Numbered from the stretch's first letter, positions 42,679 through 52,708 are shown. The stretch: 64,000 nucleotides of DNA from Bacteroidota bacterium (GCA_020161355.1 JAIUOF010000001.1:930001-994000), one strand, 5' to 3'. Numbers and translations are program-made. Notes: generated by a model from the sequence alone, not told the origin.

Positions 42679-44211
42679 ATGAGAAAAATATTGGTTAACA
42701 TTTTGTTTTTAAGCATCATATTTACAAATATCGTAATCGCACAAACAAAAGATTATTATCAAGAAAAATACCGGCCTCAGTTTCATTTTACTCCAGAAAA
42801 AGGCTGGATGAACGACCCGAATGGTTTGGTTTATTACGCCGGTGAATACCATTTGTTTTATCAACATTATCCCGATAAAACCGTTTGGGGGCCCATGCAC
42901 TGGGGCCATGCCGTGAGCAAAGACCTGATTCATTGGGAGCTTTTACCTATTGCCCTTTTTCCTGATTCTCTGGGCTATATTTTTTCAGGGAGCATCGTTG
43001 TAGATGAAAAAAATACCTCTGGATTTCAAACCGGGAAAGAAAAACCATTGGTGGCGATTTTCACTTATCATGACATGGAAAAGGAAAAAGCCGGCAGAAC
43101 AGATCGGGAGTCACAAGGAATTGCTTACAGTCTCGACAAAGGGCGTACCTGGACCAAATATAAAGGAAACCCTGTCATACCCAATAAAGGAGATGTGGAT
43201 TTTCGCGACCCTAAAGTATTTTGGCATGAGCTAAGCCAACGGTGGGTAATGCCACTCGCTGTAGGGCAGCATCTTGAACTCTTTACTTCTCCAAACCTCA
43301 AAGACTGGACTTTTGCTAGTTCGTTTGGTGAAAATGATGGATCACATGGCGGGGTGTGGGAATGTCCCGATTTTTTTCCTATAAAAGCCTCCGATGGAAC
43401 GGAAAAGTGGATTTTGATTCAAAACATTGGTCGGGGAGCCGTAAATGGAGGTTCGGGGACCCAATATTTTGTAGGGCATTTTGATGGAAAAACATTTAAA
43501 AATGATAACCCACCGAGCACTACACTTTGGCTGGATTATGGTGCAGATAACTACGCCGGAGTAACCTGGTTCAACGCTCCCAATCAGGACAGAATTTATA
43601 TTGGATGGATGTCAAACTGGGACGATTATGCCCAAAGCACTCCCTCCAGCACCTGGAGAAGTGGTATGACTGTACCCAGGAAACTAACACTTTACAAATC
43701 AGCTGAAGGATACAAATTGGCACAGTCACCTGTAAATCAGATTAATACACTTCGTAATTCTGGTAAAATGATTGGAAAAATAGAAATAAATTCTGAATTG
43801 GAAATTGACAGCCAACATATTTATAAAGAGCTGATTATAGATTTTGATTTAGAAAAATCAGATGCTACTGAGATTGGATTTGTTTTGAAAAATGCCAAAA
43901 ATGAACAATTGGTTTTCGGCTATGATAAAATCAAAAAGGAAGTTTTCATTGACCGCACACGATCGGGAATTTCTACATTTTCTGAGAAATTCTCAAAAAT
44001 ACATTCGGCCCCAATGACAGCTAAAAATCTAAAAATAAGAGCATTGATTGACAATGCCTCTATCGAGGTTTTTGTAAATGATGGCAAAATAGCACTCACC
44101 GATTTATTTTTCCCAACTGAATATTTCAACAAAACCACGCTTTACACAAAAAATGGAAAAGCTGTGTTGAGATCGGGAATGATTTATGGGCTAAAAAGAA
44201 TCTGGAAATAG
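42679..44211 (+). CDS. GH32 fructan hydrolase (levanase/inulinase type)
   Basis: The protein is 510 residues with a signal peptide ending I-V-I-A-Q at 22. The five-bladed propeller has W-M-N-D-P-N-G with nucleophile Asp46, F-R-D-P at 175-178 with the transition-state stabiliser Asp177, and W-E-C-P-D with acid/base Glu228. A C-terminal beta-sandwich from about 370 completes the family plan. GH32 enzymes cut beta-fructosides such as levan, inulin and sucrose. The secreted form implies polymer use. A GH43 gene lies 0.5 kb downstream, but no transporter or fructokinase is in view. Confidence 0.93.
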   Translation: MRKILVNILFLSIIFTNIVIAQTKDYYQEKYRPQFHFTPEKGWMNDPNGLVYYAGEYHLFYQHYPDKTVWGPMHWGHAVSKDLIHWELLPIALFPDSLGYIFSGSIVVDEKNTSGFQTGKEKPLVAIFTYHDMEKEKAGRTDRESQGIAYSLDKGRTWTKYKGNPVIPNKGDVDFRDPKVFWHELSQRWVMPLAVGQHLELFTSPNLKDWTFASSFGENDGSHGGVWECPDFFPIKASDGTEKWILIQNIGRGAVNGGSGTQYFVGHFDGKTFKNDNPPSTTLWLDYGADNYAGVTWFNAPNQDRIYIGWMSNWDDYAQSTPSSTWRSGMTVPRKLTLYKSAEGYKLAQSPVNQINTLRNSGKMIGKIEINSELEIDSQHIYKELIIDFDLEKSDATEIGFVLKNAKNEQLVFGYDKIKKEVFIDRTRSGISTFSEKFSKIHSAPMTAKNLKIRALIDNASIEVFVNDGKIALTDLFFPTEYFNKTTLYTKNGKAVLRSGMIYGLKRIWK

Positions 44212-44214
44212 GTC

Positions 44215-44556
44215 TTATGAGGTTTCCTCAATTTGAGAGAGTGCTACACTAACCATGAAAAGGACTGTGTAAACTATTGCCCACAAGGCTTTTCCAAGAT
44301 TCCAAAACGCAAAAGTGCCGGTAGAGAAAATCAATAATTTGAAAATACTCAGGGCAGGGAATTTTAACCTCATACTCGCCTTTGGAGATGCAAACAATGC
44401 CCAAAGCGTTACCAAAACCAGAAAACAAAGAATGGCAATGGCCCATTTTGTAAAAATGGTTTTTCCCTGAAAATATCCCCAATATCCTACTCCAAAAAAC
44501 AAAACCAGCTCCAACCCAAAAGCCAATGGATGATTGATTAATTTGATAATTTGCAT
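44215..44556 (-). CDS. YrdB-like DUF2568 membrane protein
   Basis: The protein is 113 residues with four predicted helices (about 12-28, 36-55, 69-86 and 88-105). The N-terminal H-P-L-A-F-G-L-E-L and the central L-W-A-L-F-A-S-P-K-A fit the DUF2568 pattern. Function is unknown. It ends 3 bases from the GH32 stop on the other strand and has its own promoter box. Confidence 0.72.
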   Translation of the reverse strand: MQIIKLINHPLAFGLELVLFFGVGYWGYFQGKTIFTKWAIAILCFLVLVTLWALFASPKASMRLKFPALSIFKLLIFSTGTFAFWNLGKALWAIVYTVLFMVSVALSQIEETS

Positions 44557-44572
44557 GTTATGATTTTTTAGG

Positions 44573-44580
44573 CAAATCTA
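44573..44580 (-). promoter_or_regulatory. Promoter -7 box (TAGATTTG) for the DUF2568 gene
   Basis: Exact TAnnTTTG on the minus strand, 16 bases before the start codon. Confidence 0.4.
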
Positions 44581-44737
44581 GAAAATTAACTCAAAAAACA
44601 GCATTTGCTCATCGAATTCTCATAAAAAACTTTTGTTAATCTAGATGTTTAGTTTTTTAAGTCTAAATCCAAATTTATTTTGGTACCGAAAAAAGAAATC
44701 AGATATTTATACCCAAAAAAAACTGTAAAAAATTTAA

Positions 44738-45763
44738 ATGATGCGTTCCAAAAGCCTGCTTTTCTTATTGATTTATTTCTTATTCGTTTCCAATGTTTCA
44801 GCACAAAAAAATAAAAAACTTTCGGGAAATCCTATATTCGATGGCTGGTATGCTGACCCTGAAGGAGTTATTCTGGATAATAAATTTTGGATATTCCCAA
44901 CTTTCTCTGCCAAATATAAAGACCAGGTATTTTTAGATGCTTTTTCTTCCAATGATTTGATAAACTGGGTCAAACATCCAAAAATCATTGATACTGCTGC
45001 AGTTAAATGGGCTTATATGGCCATGTGGGCTCCAAGTATTGTAAATAAAGACAATAAATTTTTTCTGTTTTTTTCGGCAAATGATATTCAAAGTGCTGAA
45101 AGAAAAGGATTTGGAGAAAACAACCCCGATAAAGATGATAAAATTGGAGGGATTGGAATTGGAGTTGCCACAAGACCTGAAGGACCATACGAGGATTATC
45201 TGGGCAAACCGCTGATTAATAACTTCTACAATAAAGCCCAGCCTATCGACCAGTTTGTTTTTCTCGACAAAGATGGCCAGTATTATATTATTTATGGTGG
45301 TTGGGGACGATGCAATATCGCTAAACTCAATGATGATTTTACGGCATTGATCCCCTATCCCAATGGTGATTTGGTGAAGGAAATCACGCCAAAAGGTTAT
45401 GTGGAAGGCCCTACCCTATTTATAAGAAAAGGGAAATATTATTTGATGTGGTCAGAGGGTGGCTGGACCAATGGTACATATAAAGTAGCCTACGGAATTT
45501 CTGATAGTGTTTTTGGGCCATTCGATAAAAAAGGGACAATTTTGGTAGCTGATGAAAAAGTTGCCACAGGTGCCGGACACCATTCTGTAATCAATATCCC
45601 TAAAACCGATGATTGGTATATGGTCTATCACCGTCGGCCTATTCCAAATCTGGATCGTGACCATCGTGTAGTATGTATCGACCGGATGTTTTTCAACGAA
45701 GACGGCACCATCAAAGATATCAAAATGACTTTTGAAGGCGTAGAAAAAGTGAAATTAAAATAG
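44738..45763 (+). CDS. GH43 family glycosidase
   Basis: The protein is 341 residues with a signal peptide ending N-V-S-A-Q at 23. The propeller triad can be placed at Asp40 (Y-A-D-P-E), Asp171 (Q-P-I-D-Q) and Glu223 (Y-V-E-G-P). Only the catalytic domain is present. GH43 enzymes act on arabinans, xylans or galactans as exo-arabinofuranosidases or xylosidases; specificity cannot be read here. It is a single gene, convergent with the next serine hydrolase. Confidence 0.88.
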   Translation: MMRSKSLLFLLIYFLFVSNVSAQKNKKLSGNPIFDGWYADPEGVILDNKFWIFPTFSAKYKDQVFLDAFSSNDLINWVKHPKIIDTAAVKWAYMAMWAPSIVNKDNKFFLFFSANDIQSAERKGFGENNPDKDDKIGGIGIGVATRPEGPYEDYLGKPLINNFYNKAQPIDQFVFLDKDGQYYIIYGGWGRCNIAKLNDDFTALIPYPNGDLVKEITPKGYVEGPTLFIRKGKYYLMWSEGGWTNGTYKVAYGISDSVFGPFDKKGTILVADEKVATGAGHHSVINIPKTDDWYMVYHRRPIPNLDRDHRVVCIDRMFFNEDGTIKDIKMTFEGVEKVKLK

Positions 45764-45788
45764 TTTTTAAAAATTCAACTTCAAATTT

Positions 45789-47282
45789 TTATTTCAACTT
45801 AATACTGTATGCCTGAATCAAAGGTGGGTTTTCGGGTGACATCGTGAAACTCACCTCCACTTTTCCTTTTTCACATTCTAACAAAAACTTCCCTCTGAGA
45901 GCATTTTCAGGAACTATCTCATTAATTTTTAAAATCTTACCTGTTTTTTCAAAAATTCCTTCTGCCTCCACTTTGAGTAAATCAGGGAAATAATCAAGAA
46001 AGAAATTTTCAGCAAAAATCCCGGTCTTTTCAGCTCCTTCCCAGGATGGCAACAGGGCCATCAACTCATTTTGCCGCTGTTTCAATATCGGGGAAACAGG
46101 GAACGGAATGGGTGATAAAGCCGCTTTTTCAATAATAAAAGGCAAAATCTGGTTGTTCATCAAAGCCGCACCGCCATAGGTTCCATTGGTAAATGTCACG
46201 ATTCCGATGCCATAATTGGGCAGAATCTTCCAGTCAGAACCAAAGCCCGGTAAACCACCCGAATGCCCCACACTCCTGATTTGGTTACAGTTTTGGTCGA
46301 TTCGCAGACCATAACCATAAAACGATACATTGCTGCAAGGCTCTCCGAAAGCAGTATATCCACGGTTATTGAGGCTATTAAAATTGGCCGGAAAGTGCAT
46401 TTCTCTTAAAGAACTTTTCTTCAAAATTCCTGATGCCGGGGCATCCACTTTATAAGCATCCTGATGCAAAGCCATGTATTTTGAAAAATCCTGAATAGAA
46501 GTCAAAACTCCACCCATAATGCCATACGCTCCGTCACCTTCCAACGGCTGCTCAATGTATTGCTCCCTCAACCACCGATAGCCCATTACCAACTGACCAG
46601 CAGGTACTTTTGTGTAGTCCCAATAAGTATCATTCATACCCAACGGCTTCCATATTTTGTTGATGATATAGCTTTGATAACTCTGCCCCGACACATTTTT
46701 GATGATTTGACCCAACATCGCAAAGCCCATATTGCTGTATTCATACGCGACTCCGGGTTCGTTGGAAAACGAGATGCCGTTCTTAAACATTTTCAACATT
46801 TCGGTCTCAGAAATTCCTAACTGGCGATCACCCCAGGGATTATCTTCAGGAAAACCCGCTGCGTGTGTAAGCAAATGTCTGATGGTGATTTCAGGGGAAT
46901 CTTTGGAATATTTTTGGCCTTTTAATTCAGGAATATATTTCCATACCGGGTCATCCAATTTCAGTTTCCCGGCATCACGAAGCTGCAAAATCGCTACAGA
47001 AGCGAAACTTTTTGACATAGATGCAATCCTGTAAACCGACTGATCATCAGCAATCTTATTTGTTTTATAATTCACAATTCCGCTATTGGTCTGATGAATG
47101 ATTTTGCCATCTACCAAAATCGCATTAGAAACACTCGACAAATGATTCTGCGTTCGGAAAGCCTCAAATTTCGCATCGATTTCTGGGATGAGCGATTGGA
47201 TTTTTGCAACCCTATCCGGAATATTCTGCGAAAAAACCAGAAAAGGAATAAATAATAAAAGAACAATAGCTTTAGATTTCAT
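45789..47282 (-). CDS. Secreted serine hydrolase, beta-lactamase / D-aminopeptidase fold
   Basis: The start is placed at ATG 47282, which begins M-K-S-K and a signal peptide ending V-F-S-Q at 19. The open frame extends to 47309. Catalytic motifs are S88-M-S-K91, Y182-S-N184 and H340-S-G342. At 497 residues it has an extra C-terminal lipocalin-like beta part (about 400-497), as in S12 peptidases of the D-aminopeptidase type. It probably acts on D-amino-acid peptides or esters in the periplasm. It is the third protein of this fold in the window and is alone on its strand. Confidence 0.85.
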   Translation of the reverse strand: MKSKAIVLLLFIPFLVFSQNIPDRVAKIQSLIPEIDAKFEAFRTQNHLSSVSNAILVDGKIIHQTNSGIVNYKTNKIADDQSVYRIASMSKSFASVAILQLRDAGKLKLDDPVWKYIPELKGQKYSKDSPEITIRHLLTHAAGFPEDNPWGDRQLGISETEMLKMFKNGISFSNEPGVAYEYSNMGFAMLGQIIKNVSGQSYQSYIINKIWKPLGMNDTYWDYTKVPAGQLVMGYRWLREQYIEQPLEGDGAYGIMGGVLTSIQDFSKYMALHQDAYKVDAPASGILKKSSLREMHFPANFNSLNNRGYTAFGEPCSNVSFYGYGLRIDQNCNQIRSVGHSGGLPGFGSDWKILPNYGIGIVTFTNGTYGGAALMNNQILPFIIEKAALSPIPFPVSPILKQRQNELMALLPSWEGAEKTGIFAENFFLDYFPDLLKVEAEGIFEKTGKILKINEIVPENALRGKFLLECEKGKVEVSFTMSPENPPLIQAYSIKLK

Positions 47283-47309
47283 TTTAAAACAGGAGTTATT
47301 CTTTGGCAT

Positions 47310-47679
47310 TTTTTAAAAAAATATAATCGGTTATAAGACATTCATTTATTTTGACTTAACCATTAAAAGTAATAAAATATAAAGTAAATTAAAATTTAGA
47401 AGGCATTTCTCTTTTTGAGTTTTAAGAATCAAAAATAGAAAACAATTAAGAACAAAAAGCCAACTTCTATTTTCTTTCAAGAAGAAAATTAAAACTTATT
47501 TTTTTAAAAAATGTGTAAAATCAACACATTGCATTTTTTTTCCATATCAAAATAATATCTTAAATTAAAAAAAACGTATCAAAATCAATTCTGAGCCACT
47601 TTTTGGCTACAAAAAAAGTAGATTTGGCTAAATTGAAAGAGATAAAATATAGAATTTTTGTGGTAAATAATATTTTGCC
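47310..47679. other. Very AT-rich intergenic region
   Basis: No gene is seen in this 370-base gap between divergent genes. It is mostly A and T with many homopolymer runs. A TATATTTT box near 47310-47325 on the minus strand could serve the serine hydrolase gene; no clean TAnnTTTG box was found before the SDR gene. Confidence 0.5.
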
Positions 47680-48408
47680 ATGATAAAATTTGAAGAGAGT
47701 ACTGTACTTATTACAGGAGGAACCAATAATATTGGTTTAGAATTTGTAAAACAATTAGATGAAATTGGAGCCAAAATTATTGTTACCGGTCGAAATTTAA
47801 GTGAATTAGAAGAGGCAAAAAAAAAGCACCCAAGAATACATACAATATATTGCGACCTTTCCAATAACAGAGATGTAGAAAATTTAAACAATGAAATTAA
47901 TCAGAATTTCCCTTCTCTTAATGTTATCATCAACAATGGAAGTCAATTAGGAATAATTGATTTGGAAAATCCATCATTAAATTTAAAAAAAATCAATGAA
48001 GAAATCACCACTAACCTAATAGCTCCAATTCAAATCGTTTACCAATTAATCCCTTTACTCAAAAGTGCAAATTCAGCGGCCATAGTTAATATCACCGCTG
48101 GTATGGAATTGCTATCGTTCGGTACCGCACCAATATATAGTGCCACAAAAGCAGGGTTTAGAGGTTATACCGCAGCCCTGAGAACGCAACTAGAACAAAC
48201 CGAAATTAAGGTTTTTGAAGTTATACCACCTGATCTTAATTCAAATTATCAGTCAAACTTGACTTCACACATAAATCCGAAAATCAATGCAGATGTTAGT
48301 AAATTAGTATCTCTTACGATCGAAGGCATAAACTATGGTGTTCCGGTAATTAAACCACAACTTTTTAATGTTTTAAAAATTGATAAAAGTCTGGCAATGG
48401 TTCTTTGA
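47680..48408 (+). CDS. Short-chain dehydrogenase/reductase (DltE-like)
   Basis: The protein is 242 residues. The cofactor loop is T-G-G-T-N-N-I-G (12-19), the usual N-N-A-G is replaced by N-N-G-S, and the active site has Tyr and Lys in Y-S-A-T-K. It is a classical-size SDR resembling DltE-type oxidoreductases. The substrate is unknown. It precedes a small membrane protein by 18 bases and an AraC regulator, so the three are likely one transcript. The block is clearly more AT-rich than the genes around it. Confidence 0.82.
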   Translation: MIKFEESTVLITGGTNNIGLEFVKQLDEIGAKIIVTGRNLSELEEAKKKHPRIHTIYCDLSNNRDVENLNNEINQNFPSLNVIINNGSQLGIIDLENPSLNLKKINEEITTNLIAPIQIVYQLIPLLKSANSAAIVNITAGMELLSFGTAPIYSATKAGFRGYTAALRTQLEQTEIKVFEVIPPDLNSNYQSNLTSHINPKINADVSKLVSLTIEGINYGVPVIKPQLFNVLKIDKSLAMVL

Positions 48409-48426
48409 CACAAATAATTAATAAAA

Positions 48427-48789
48427 ATGATCTACATATTTAACAATCTGGCCTCTTTAATCTTATTTGTTTTTTGTATTCGTTTAAATTTTAAATATGG
48501 ATGGTCAGCTATGCATATGGAAGATCAACACAATTCAAAAAATGAGATTTTTAATCTCGGAATTAAGGGTCCGGGAACACCAATTATGGGTACATTTTCC
48601 TTTTTGAGTGGCATATTTTTATTAACACCCAGAACTTTTTTAATGGGTATTATTATTAATATTTTCATTATTAGCATTTTAATTAATATTGCGGCCAAAC
48701 GTAAAAATTTTAAACTTTTTCTTTGGGAAATACTATTTTTTTTACTTATTTTAGTCATGCTTTTTCTAGGTTTCCCCTTTTTAAAATGA
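48427..48789 (+). CDS. Small membrane protein of unknown function
   Basis: The protein is 120 residues with three or four hydrophobic segments (about 5-20, 54-68, 72-90 and 97-116). A short loop between the first two contains W-S-A-M-H-M-E-D-Q-H. I recognise no family. It sits 18 bases after the SDR gene and 7 bases before the AraC gene, so it belongs to the same unit. Confidence 0.55.
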   Translation: MIYIFNNLASLILFVFCIRLNFKYGWSAMHMEDQHNSKNEIFNLGIKGPGTPIMGTFSFLSGIFLLTPRTFLMGIIINIFIISILINIAAKRKNFKLFLWEILFFLLILVMLFLGFPFLK

Positions 48790-48796
48790 TTTTGTT

Positions 48797-49714
48797 ATGC
48801 CTAATCAGAATTTATTCAAAATAAATAGCATTTCCGAGGCTCATGAGTTTTTGGGATTACCAAAACCGCTGCATCCCAACATCAGTGTTCTTGATAATTC
48901 CGTTTTAAATGTTTTTAAAGGTCAAACAGATATAGGAGCCGTTTTTAATTTTTATTTTATCTCACTTAAAAAAGGTTCTGTAAACAAATTATTCTACGGG
49001 CAACAGACATATGATTTTAATGAAGGAATGATGGTTTTTTCTGCCCCTAATCAGGTATTGAGAGGTGCTGGTCCGGGACCCGGAGATGATATGTCAGGTT
49101 GGTTTCTATTAATTCATTCTGATTTTATTTGGGGAACTCCATTGGCAAAAAAAATGAAAAGATATGAATTCTTTGATTATTCTGTAAACGAAGCCTTATT
49201 TTTATCAAAAGAGGAAGAGATAATAGTTAATGGAATAATAAACAATATCAAAACAGAGTACACAAATAATCCGGATAAACTTAGCAAAGATATTATAATT
49301 TCATACTTAGAAACCTTTTTCAATTACGCTGACAGATTTTATCAGAGGCAGTTCTTAACCCGAAAAAAAAGTAATCATGTCGTTTTAGATCGTTTAGAAA
49401 AGCTTTTAAATGAATATTTTAAAGATTCAAACCTATTAAAAGGTGGGTTACCTACTGTGAAATTTATTTCTGAATCTCTCAATGTTTCTCCAAATTATCT
49501 TAGTGGTTTGTTAAAATCATTAACCGGCCAGAGTACTCAAAACCATATTCACGAAAAACTTATTTCAAGGGCAAAAGAACTTTTGTCAACTTCAGAACTG
49601 ACCATTAGTGAAGTTGCATATGAGTTAGGATTTGAACATCCTCAATCATTTAGCAAACTATTCAAGGCAAAAACAAATTTAAGTCCTTTGGAATTTAAGT
49701 CTGATTACCAATAA
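48797..49714 (+). CDS. AraC-family transcriptional regulator
   Basis: The protein is 305 residues. The C-terminal part has two helix-turn-helix motifs: F-I-S-E-S-L-N-V-S-P-N-Y-L-S near 225-238 and I-S-E-V-A-Y-E-L-G-F near 272-281, the latter followed by the family's S-F-S-K-L-F-K. The N-terminal 190 residues are a cupin-like sensing domain. It most likely controls the SDR and membrane protein genes before it. The inducer is unknown. Confidence 0.85.
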   Translation: MPNQNLFKINSISEAHEFLGLPKPLHPNISVLDNSVLNVFKGQTDIGAVFNFYFISLKKGSVNKLFYGQQTYDFNEGMMVFSAPNQVLRGAGPGPGDDMSGWFLLIHSDFIWGTPLAKKMKRYEFFDYSVNEALFLSKEEEIIVNGIINNIKTEYTNNPDKLSKDIIISYLETFFNYADRFYQRQFLTRKKSNHVVLDRLEKLLNEYFKDSNLLKGGLPTVKFISESLNVSPNYLSGLLKSLTGQSTQNHIHEKLISRAKELLSTSELTISEVAYELGFEHPQSFSKLFKAKTNLSPLEFKSDYQ

Positions 49715-49855
49715 ATCATTCGAAACTTTTAGTTTATTAAAAAAACTTTCCAAATAGAAAAGAAAATACTGACATGATGTAGTCAAATAACATCATTACT
49801 CATTTATTATTTTGGGCTTTTTAATAAATTGCCCCAAAATCTATTTAATCTAAAA

Positions 49856-51598
49856 ATGAAAAGACTTTTATTGCTTGCTATCATTATTATATCAATTTCA
49901 GATATTCTAAATGCCCAGCAAAAAACCTATTGCAACCCTATCAATGTTGACTACGGCTATACACCCATTCCTAATTTTAGTGAATGGGGGCGTCACAGAG
50001 CCACTGCTGACCCGGTGATTGTAAACTACAAAGGTGATTTTTATATGTTTAGCACAAACCAGTGGGGATATTGGCATAGTTCTGATATGTCCAGCTGGAC
50101 TTTTCATTCTCGTAAATTTCTCCGCCCAAAAAATAAAGTTTATGATGAATTGTGTGCCCCGGCGGTGGGAATAATCGGCGATACTATGGTAGTTTTTGGT
50201 TCTACTTATACCGGCGAATTTACAATTTGGATGAGTACCAACCCAAAAGCCAACGAATGGACGGCCTTGGTAGATGATTTTGAAATCGGTGGATGGGATC
50301 CCGCCTTTTTCACCGACGATGACGGTAAATTTTATATGTACAATGGAAGCTCTAATCGTTACCCCTTGTACGGCGTAGAACTTGACCGGAAAACCATGAA
50401 ACCTTTTGGTACGAGAAAAGAAATGTATTTTCTCGAGTCCTGGCGGTATGGCTGGCAACGATTTGGCGAATACATGGATGATACATTTCTGGATGGATTT
50501 ATCGAAGGAGCTACGGTAAACAAGCACAACGGAAAATACTATTTTCAATATGGAGCCCCGGGAACAGAAATGAGTGGTTATGCCGACGGAGTTTTGGTTG
50601 GGAAAACTCCCCTTGGACCATGGGAAGCACAGCCCGACCCATTAAGTATGAAAGTGGGCGGTTTTGCTCGCGGTGCAGGACATGGGGCTTCTTTTCAGGA
50701 CAATCAAAAAAACTGGTGGCATGTATCTACCATTCAGCTTTCGACTAAAAATAATTTTGAAAGAAGAATCGGAATATGGCCAACAGGATTTGACAAAGAT
50801 GATGTGATGTGGTGTAATACTGCCTTTGGCGATTATCCGCATTATCTGCCTTCTCAGGGTTTGGATATCAAAAAGACATTTACAGGATGGATGCTACTTA
50901 ATTATAACAAACCTGTGGAAGTTTCCTCTACTTTGGGTGGATATCTGCCCAATAATGCCGTGGATGAAAGCATGAAAACCTATTGGTCTGCCGCCACCGG
51001 AAAAGCCGGAGAATGGATTAAGGCTGATTTGGGAAATATTTCTACAGTAAATGCCATTCAAATCAATTACGCTGACCAGGACGCCGATTCAGCTTTTTTG
51101 GGTAAAAAATTAAACATCAAACATCAATATAAACTATGGTCAAGTGTGGATGGCAAAAAATGGACTGTTTTGATTGATAAATCCAGTAACCAAACCGATG
51201 TGCCACACGAATATGTGGAGCTTTCGACCCCAGTCCAAACCCGGTTTATCAAGCTGGAAAATGTAGCTATGCCAACCGGAAAATTTGCCCTAAGCGGTCT
51301 AAGAGTGTTTGGAAATGGAAATGGTACCAGGCCTGATGCCGTAAAAGACTTTATGGTATTAAGGACAGAAAAGGATAAACGCAGTGCCTGGATTCGCTGG
51401 AGACCTGAAAATAAGGCTTTTGCTTACAATATCTACTATGGTACTGCTCCTGATAAACTCTACAATTGCATCATGGTACACAATGCCAACGAATACTGGT
51501 TCAGAGGCATGGATAAACTCAGCACATATTATTATTCAATTGAGGCTATCAATGAAAACGGAGTTTCGGAAAAAACCAAAGTAATAGAAGTTAAATAA
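49856..51598 (+). CDS. GH43-like glycosidase with F5/8 type C and fibronectin III domains
   Basis: The start is the ATG at 49856, giving 580 residues with a signal peptide ending L-N-A-Q near 21. Catalytic domain about 25-330: candidate triad Asp52 (A-D-P), Asp148 (W-D-P-A) and Glu217 (I-E-G-A). A discoidin-like F5/8C domain (about 350-490, W-I-K-A-D-L-G) is likely to bind sugars, and a fibronectin III domain (about 500-575) ends the chain. It resembles secreted beta-xylosidase or arabinosidase-type proteins. It meets the KirBac gene tail to tail with one base between. Confidence 0.82.
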   Translation: MKRLLLLAIIIISISDILNAQQKTYCNPINVDYGYTPIPNFSEWGRHRATADPVIVNYKGDFYMFSTNQWGYWHSSDMSSWTFHSRKFLRPKNKVYDELCAPAVGIIGDTMVVFGSTYTGEFTIWMSTNPKANEWTALVDDFEIGGWDPAFFTDDDGKFYMYNGSSNRYPLYGVELDRKTMKPFGTRKEMYFLESWRYGWQRFGEYMDDTFLDGFIEGATVNKHNGKYYFQYGAPGTEMSGYADGVLVGKTPLGPWEAQPDPLSMKVGGFARGAGHGASFQDNQKNWWHVSTIQLSTKNNFERRIGIWPTGFDKDDVMWCNTAFGDYPHYLPSQGLDIKKTFTGWMLLNYNKPVEVSSTLGGYLPNNAVDESMKTYWSAATGKAGEWIKADLGNISTVNAIQINYADQDADSAFLGKKLNIKHQYKLWSSVDGKKWTVLIDKSSNQTDVPHEYVELSTPVQTRFIKLENVAMPTGKFALSGLRVFGNGNGTRPDAVKDFMVLRTEKDKRSAWIRWRPENKAFAYNIYYGTAPDKLYNCIMVHNANEYWFRGMDKLSTYYYSIEAINENGVSEKTKVIEVK

Positions 51599-51599
51599 C

Positions 51600-52577
51600 T
51601 TAATCTTCTATTTTTAGAACATTTAAAACAGCGGTTTCAGTATCTGATAGTTTTTCCAGGTCTAATAGATAGGTGTCTCCGGTGGACTCCAATAACATAG
51701 GACTAAACTTTTTCCCAATCTCAATTTCATTGAAAAGATAGGATTTTCGGCTGTGTAGGTAGTCAGCAAACGTATCATTGATACCTTCAATGGTTACCAA
51801 AATTTCTGCGTCTGAAGCTTTCAGACTTTCCAAAGTTTCACCATACAATACGCTTTTCTCGGTAATCGGATGCACCAGTGTCCATGACATGGCGAAAAAC
51901 TTCACCTTATTTCTTTCCAAATCCAGTCCATAATATTTTCTTTTTACTACACCATCAATTACTTCATTTCTTGAAAAAATCATACTTGCCTCAACATTAA
52001 TAAGTTGATTACTTTTCTCATTGGCCATCCTGACCATCAAGCCATTGATATCAAGATAAGGAGCAATTATGGCTTTTTGCGAATACAAAATTCGGGGAAC
52101 AGGTCTTGAAAACCGACCATAAAGTAAACCTGTTAGAATTGAAAAAGAGAGTAATCCCAAAAATGCTTCCACAGAAGCAATGATATTGGTGATATAACCT
52201 ACCGGACTGACTCTACCATAACCAACTGTAGTCATGGTTTGACTCGAGAAAAAGAATGCCTCCCAAAAGTCCGATAGTCCATGACTTTTATCGACCCCCA
52301 TCAGGTTTTCGATTCCAATCAGGTAATAAACTATCCCAAAACTAAGATTCACCGTCAAATAAAATCCAAGTGAAACAATGGCAAATTTCAACCAGGACAT
52401 GGTAATAAGTTTATGGTAAAGGTTAAGTTTTGCCTCAAACGACTGACCAACTTTTTTTACATTAAAATTGCCTTCCTGATTGATTAAACGGGCTGTTGTG
52501 CTTGTGGCATTGGTTCCAAAACCACTATCCTCCCTTTGTTTTTCTTTTTCTAAAAGTGTATTTTTTCTTAATCTCAC
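51600..52577 (-). CDS. Inward-rectifier potassium channel (KirBac type)
   Basis: The protein is 325 residues; the start is GTG. Two membrane helices (about 63-88 and 133-150) flank the pore helix and the selectivity filter T-V-G-Y-G at 117-121. A cytoplasmic C-terminal domain (about 160-320) with the Kir immunoglobulin-like pattern, for example the M-S-W-T-L-V-H-P-I segment, completes it. Such channels pass potassium and may be gated by lipids or small ligands. It is a lone gene. Confidence 0.9.
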   Translation of the reverse strand: MRLRKNTLLEKEKQREDSGFGTNATSTTARLINQEGNFNVKKVGQSFEAKLNLYHKLITMSWLKFAIVSLGFYLTVNLSFGIVYYLIGIENLMGVDKSHGLSDFWEAFFFSSQTMTTVGYGRVSPVGYITNIIASVEAFLGLLSFSILTGLLYGRFSRPVPRILYSQKAIIAPYLDINGLMVRMANEKSNQLINVEASMIFSRNEVIDGVVKRKYYGLDLERNKVKFFAMSWTLVHPITEKSVLYGETLESLKASDAEILVTIEGINDTFADYLHSRKSYLFNEIEIGKKFSPMLLESTGDTYLLDLEKLSDTETAVLNVLKIED

Positions 52578-52708
52578 AATATCAAATTTTTAAATTTCCC
52601 GAATATTTAAAATTCTAACACAATTTCAGTCAATAAAGTTGAAACAGTATTATATCAATTTTTTATTTTCATTAACAAAAAAAGCAATCAGGCATAAAAA
52701 AGTATTAG

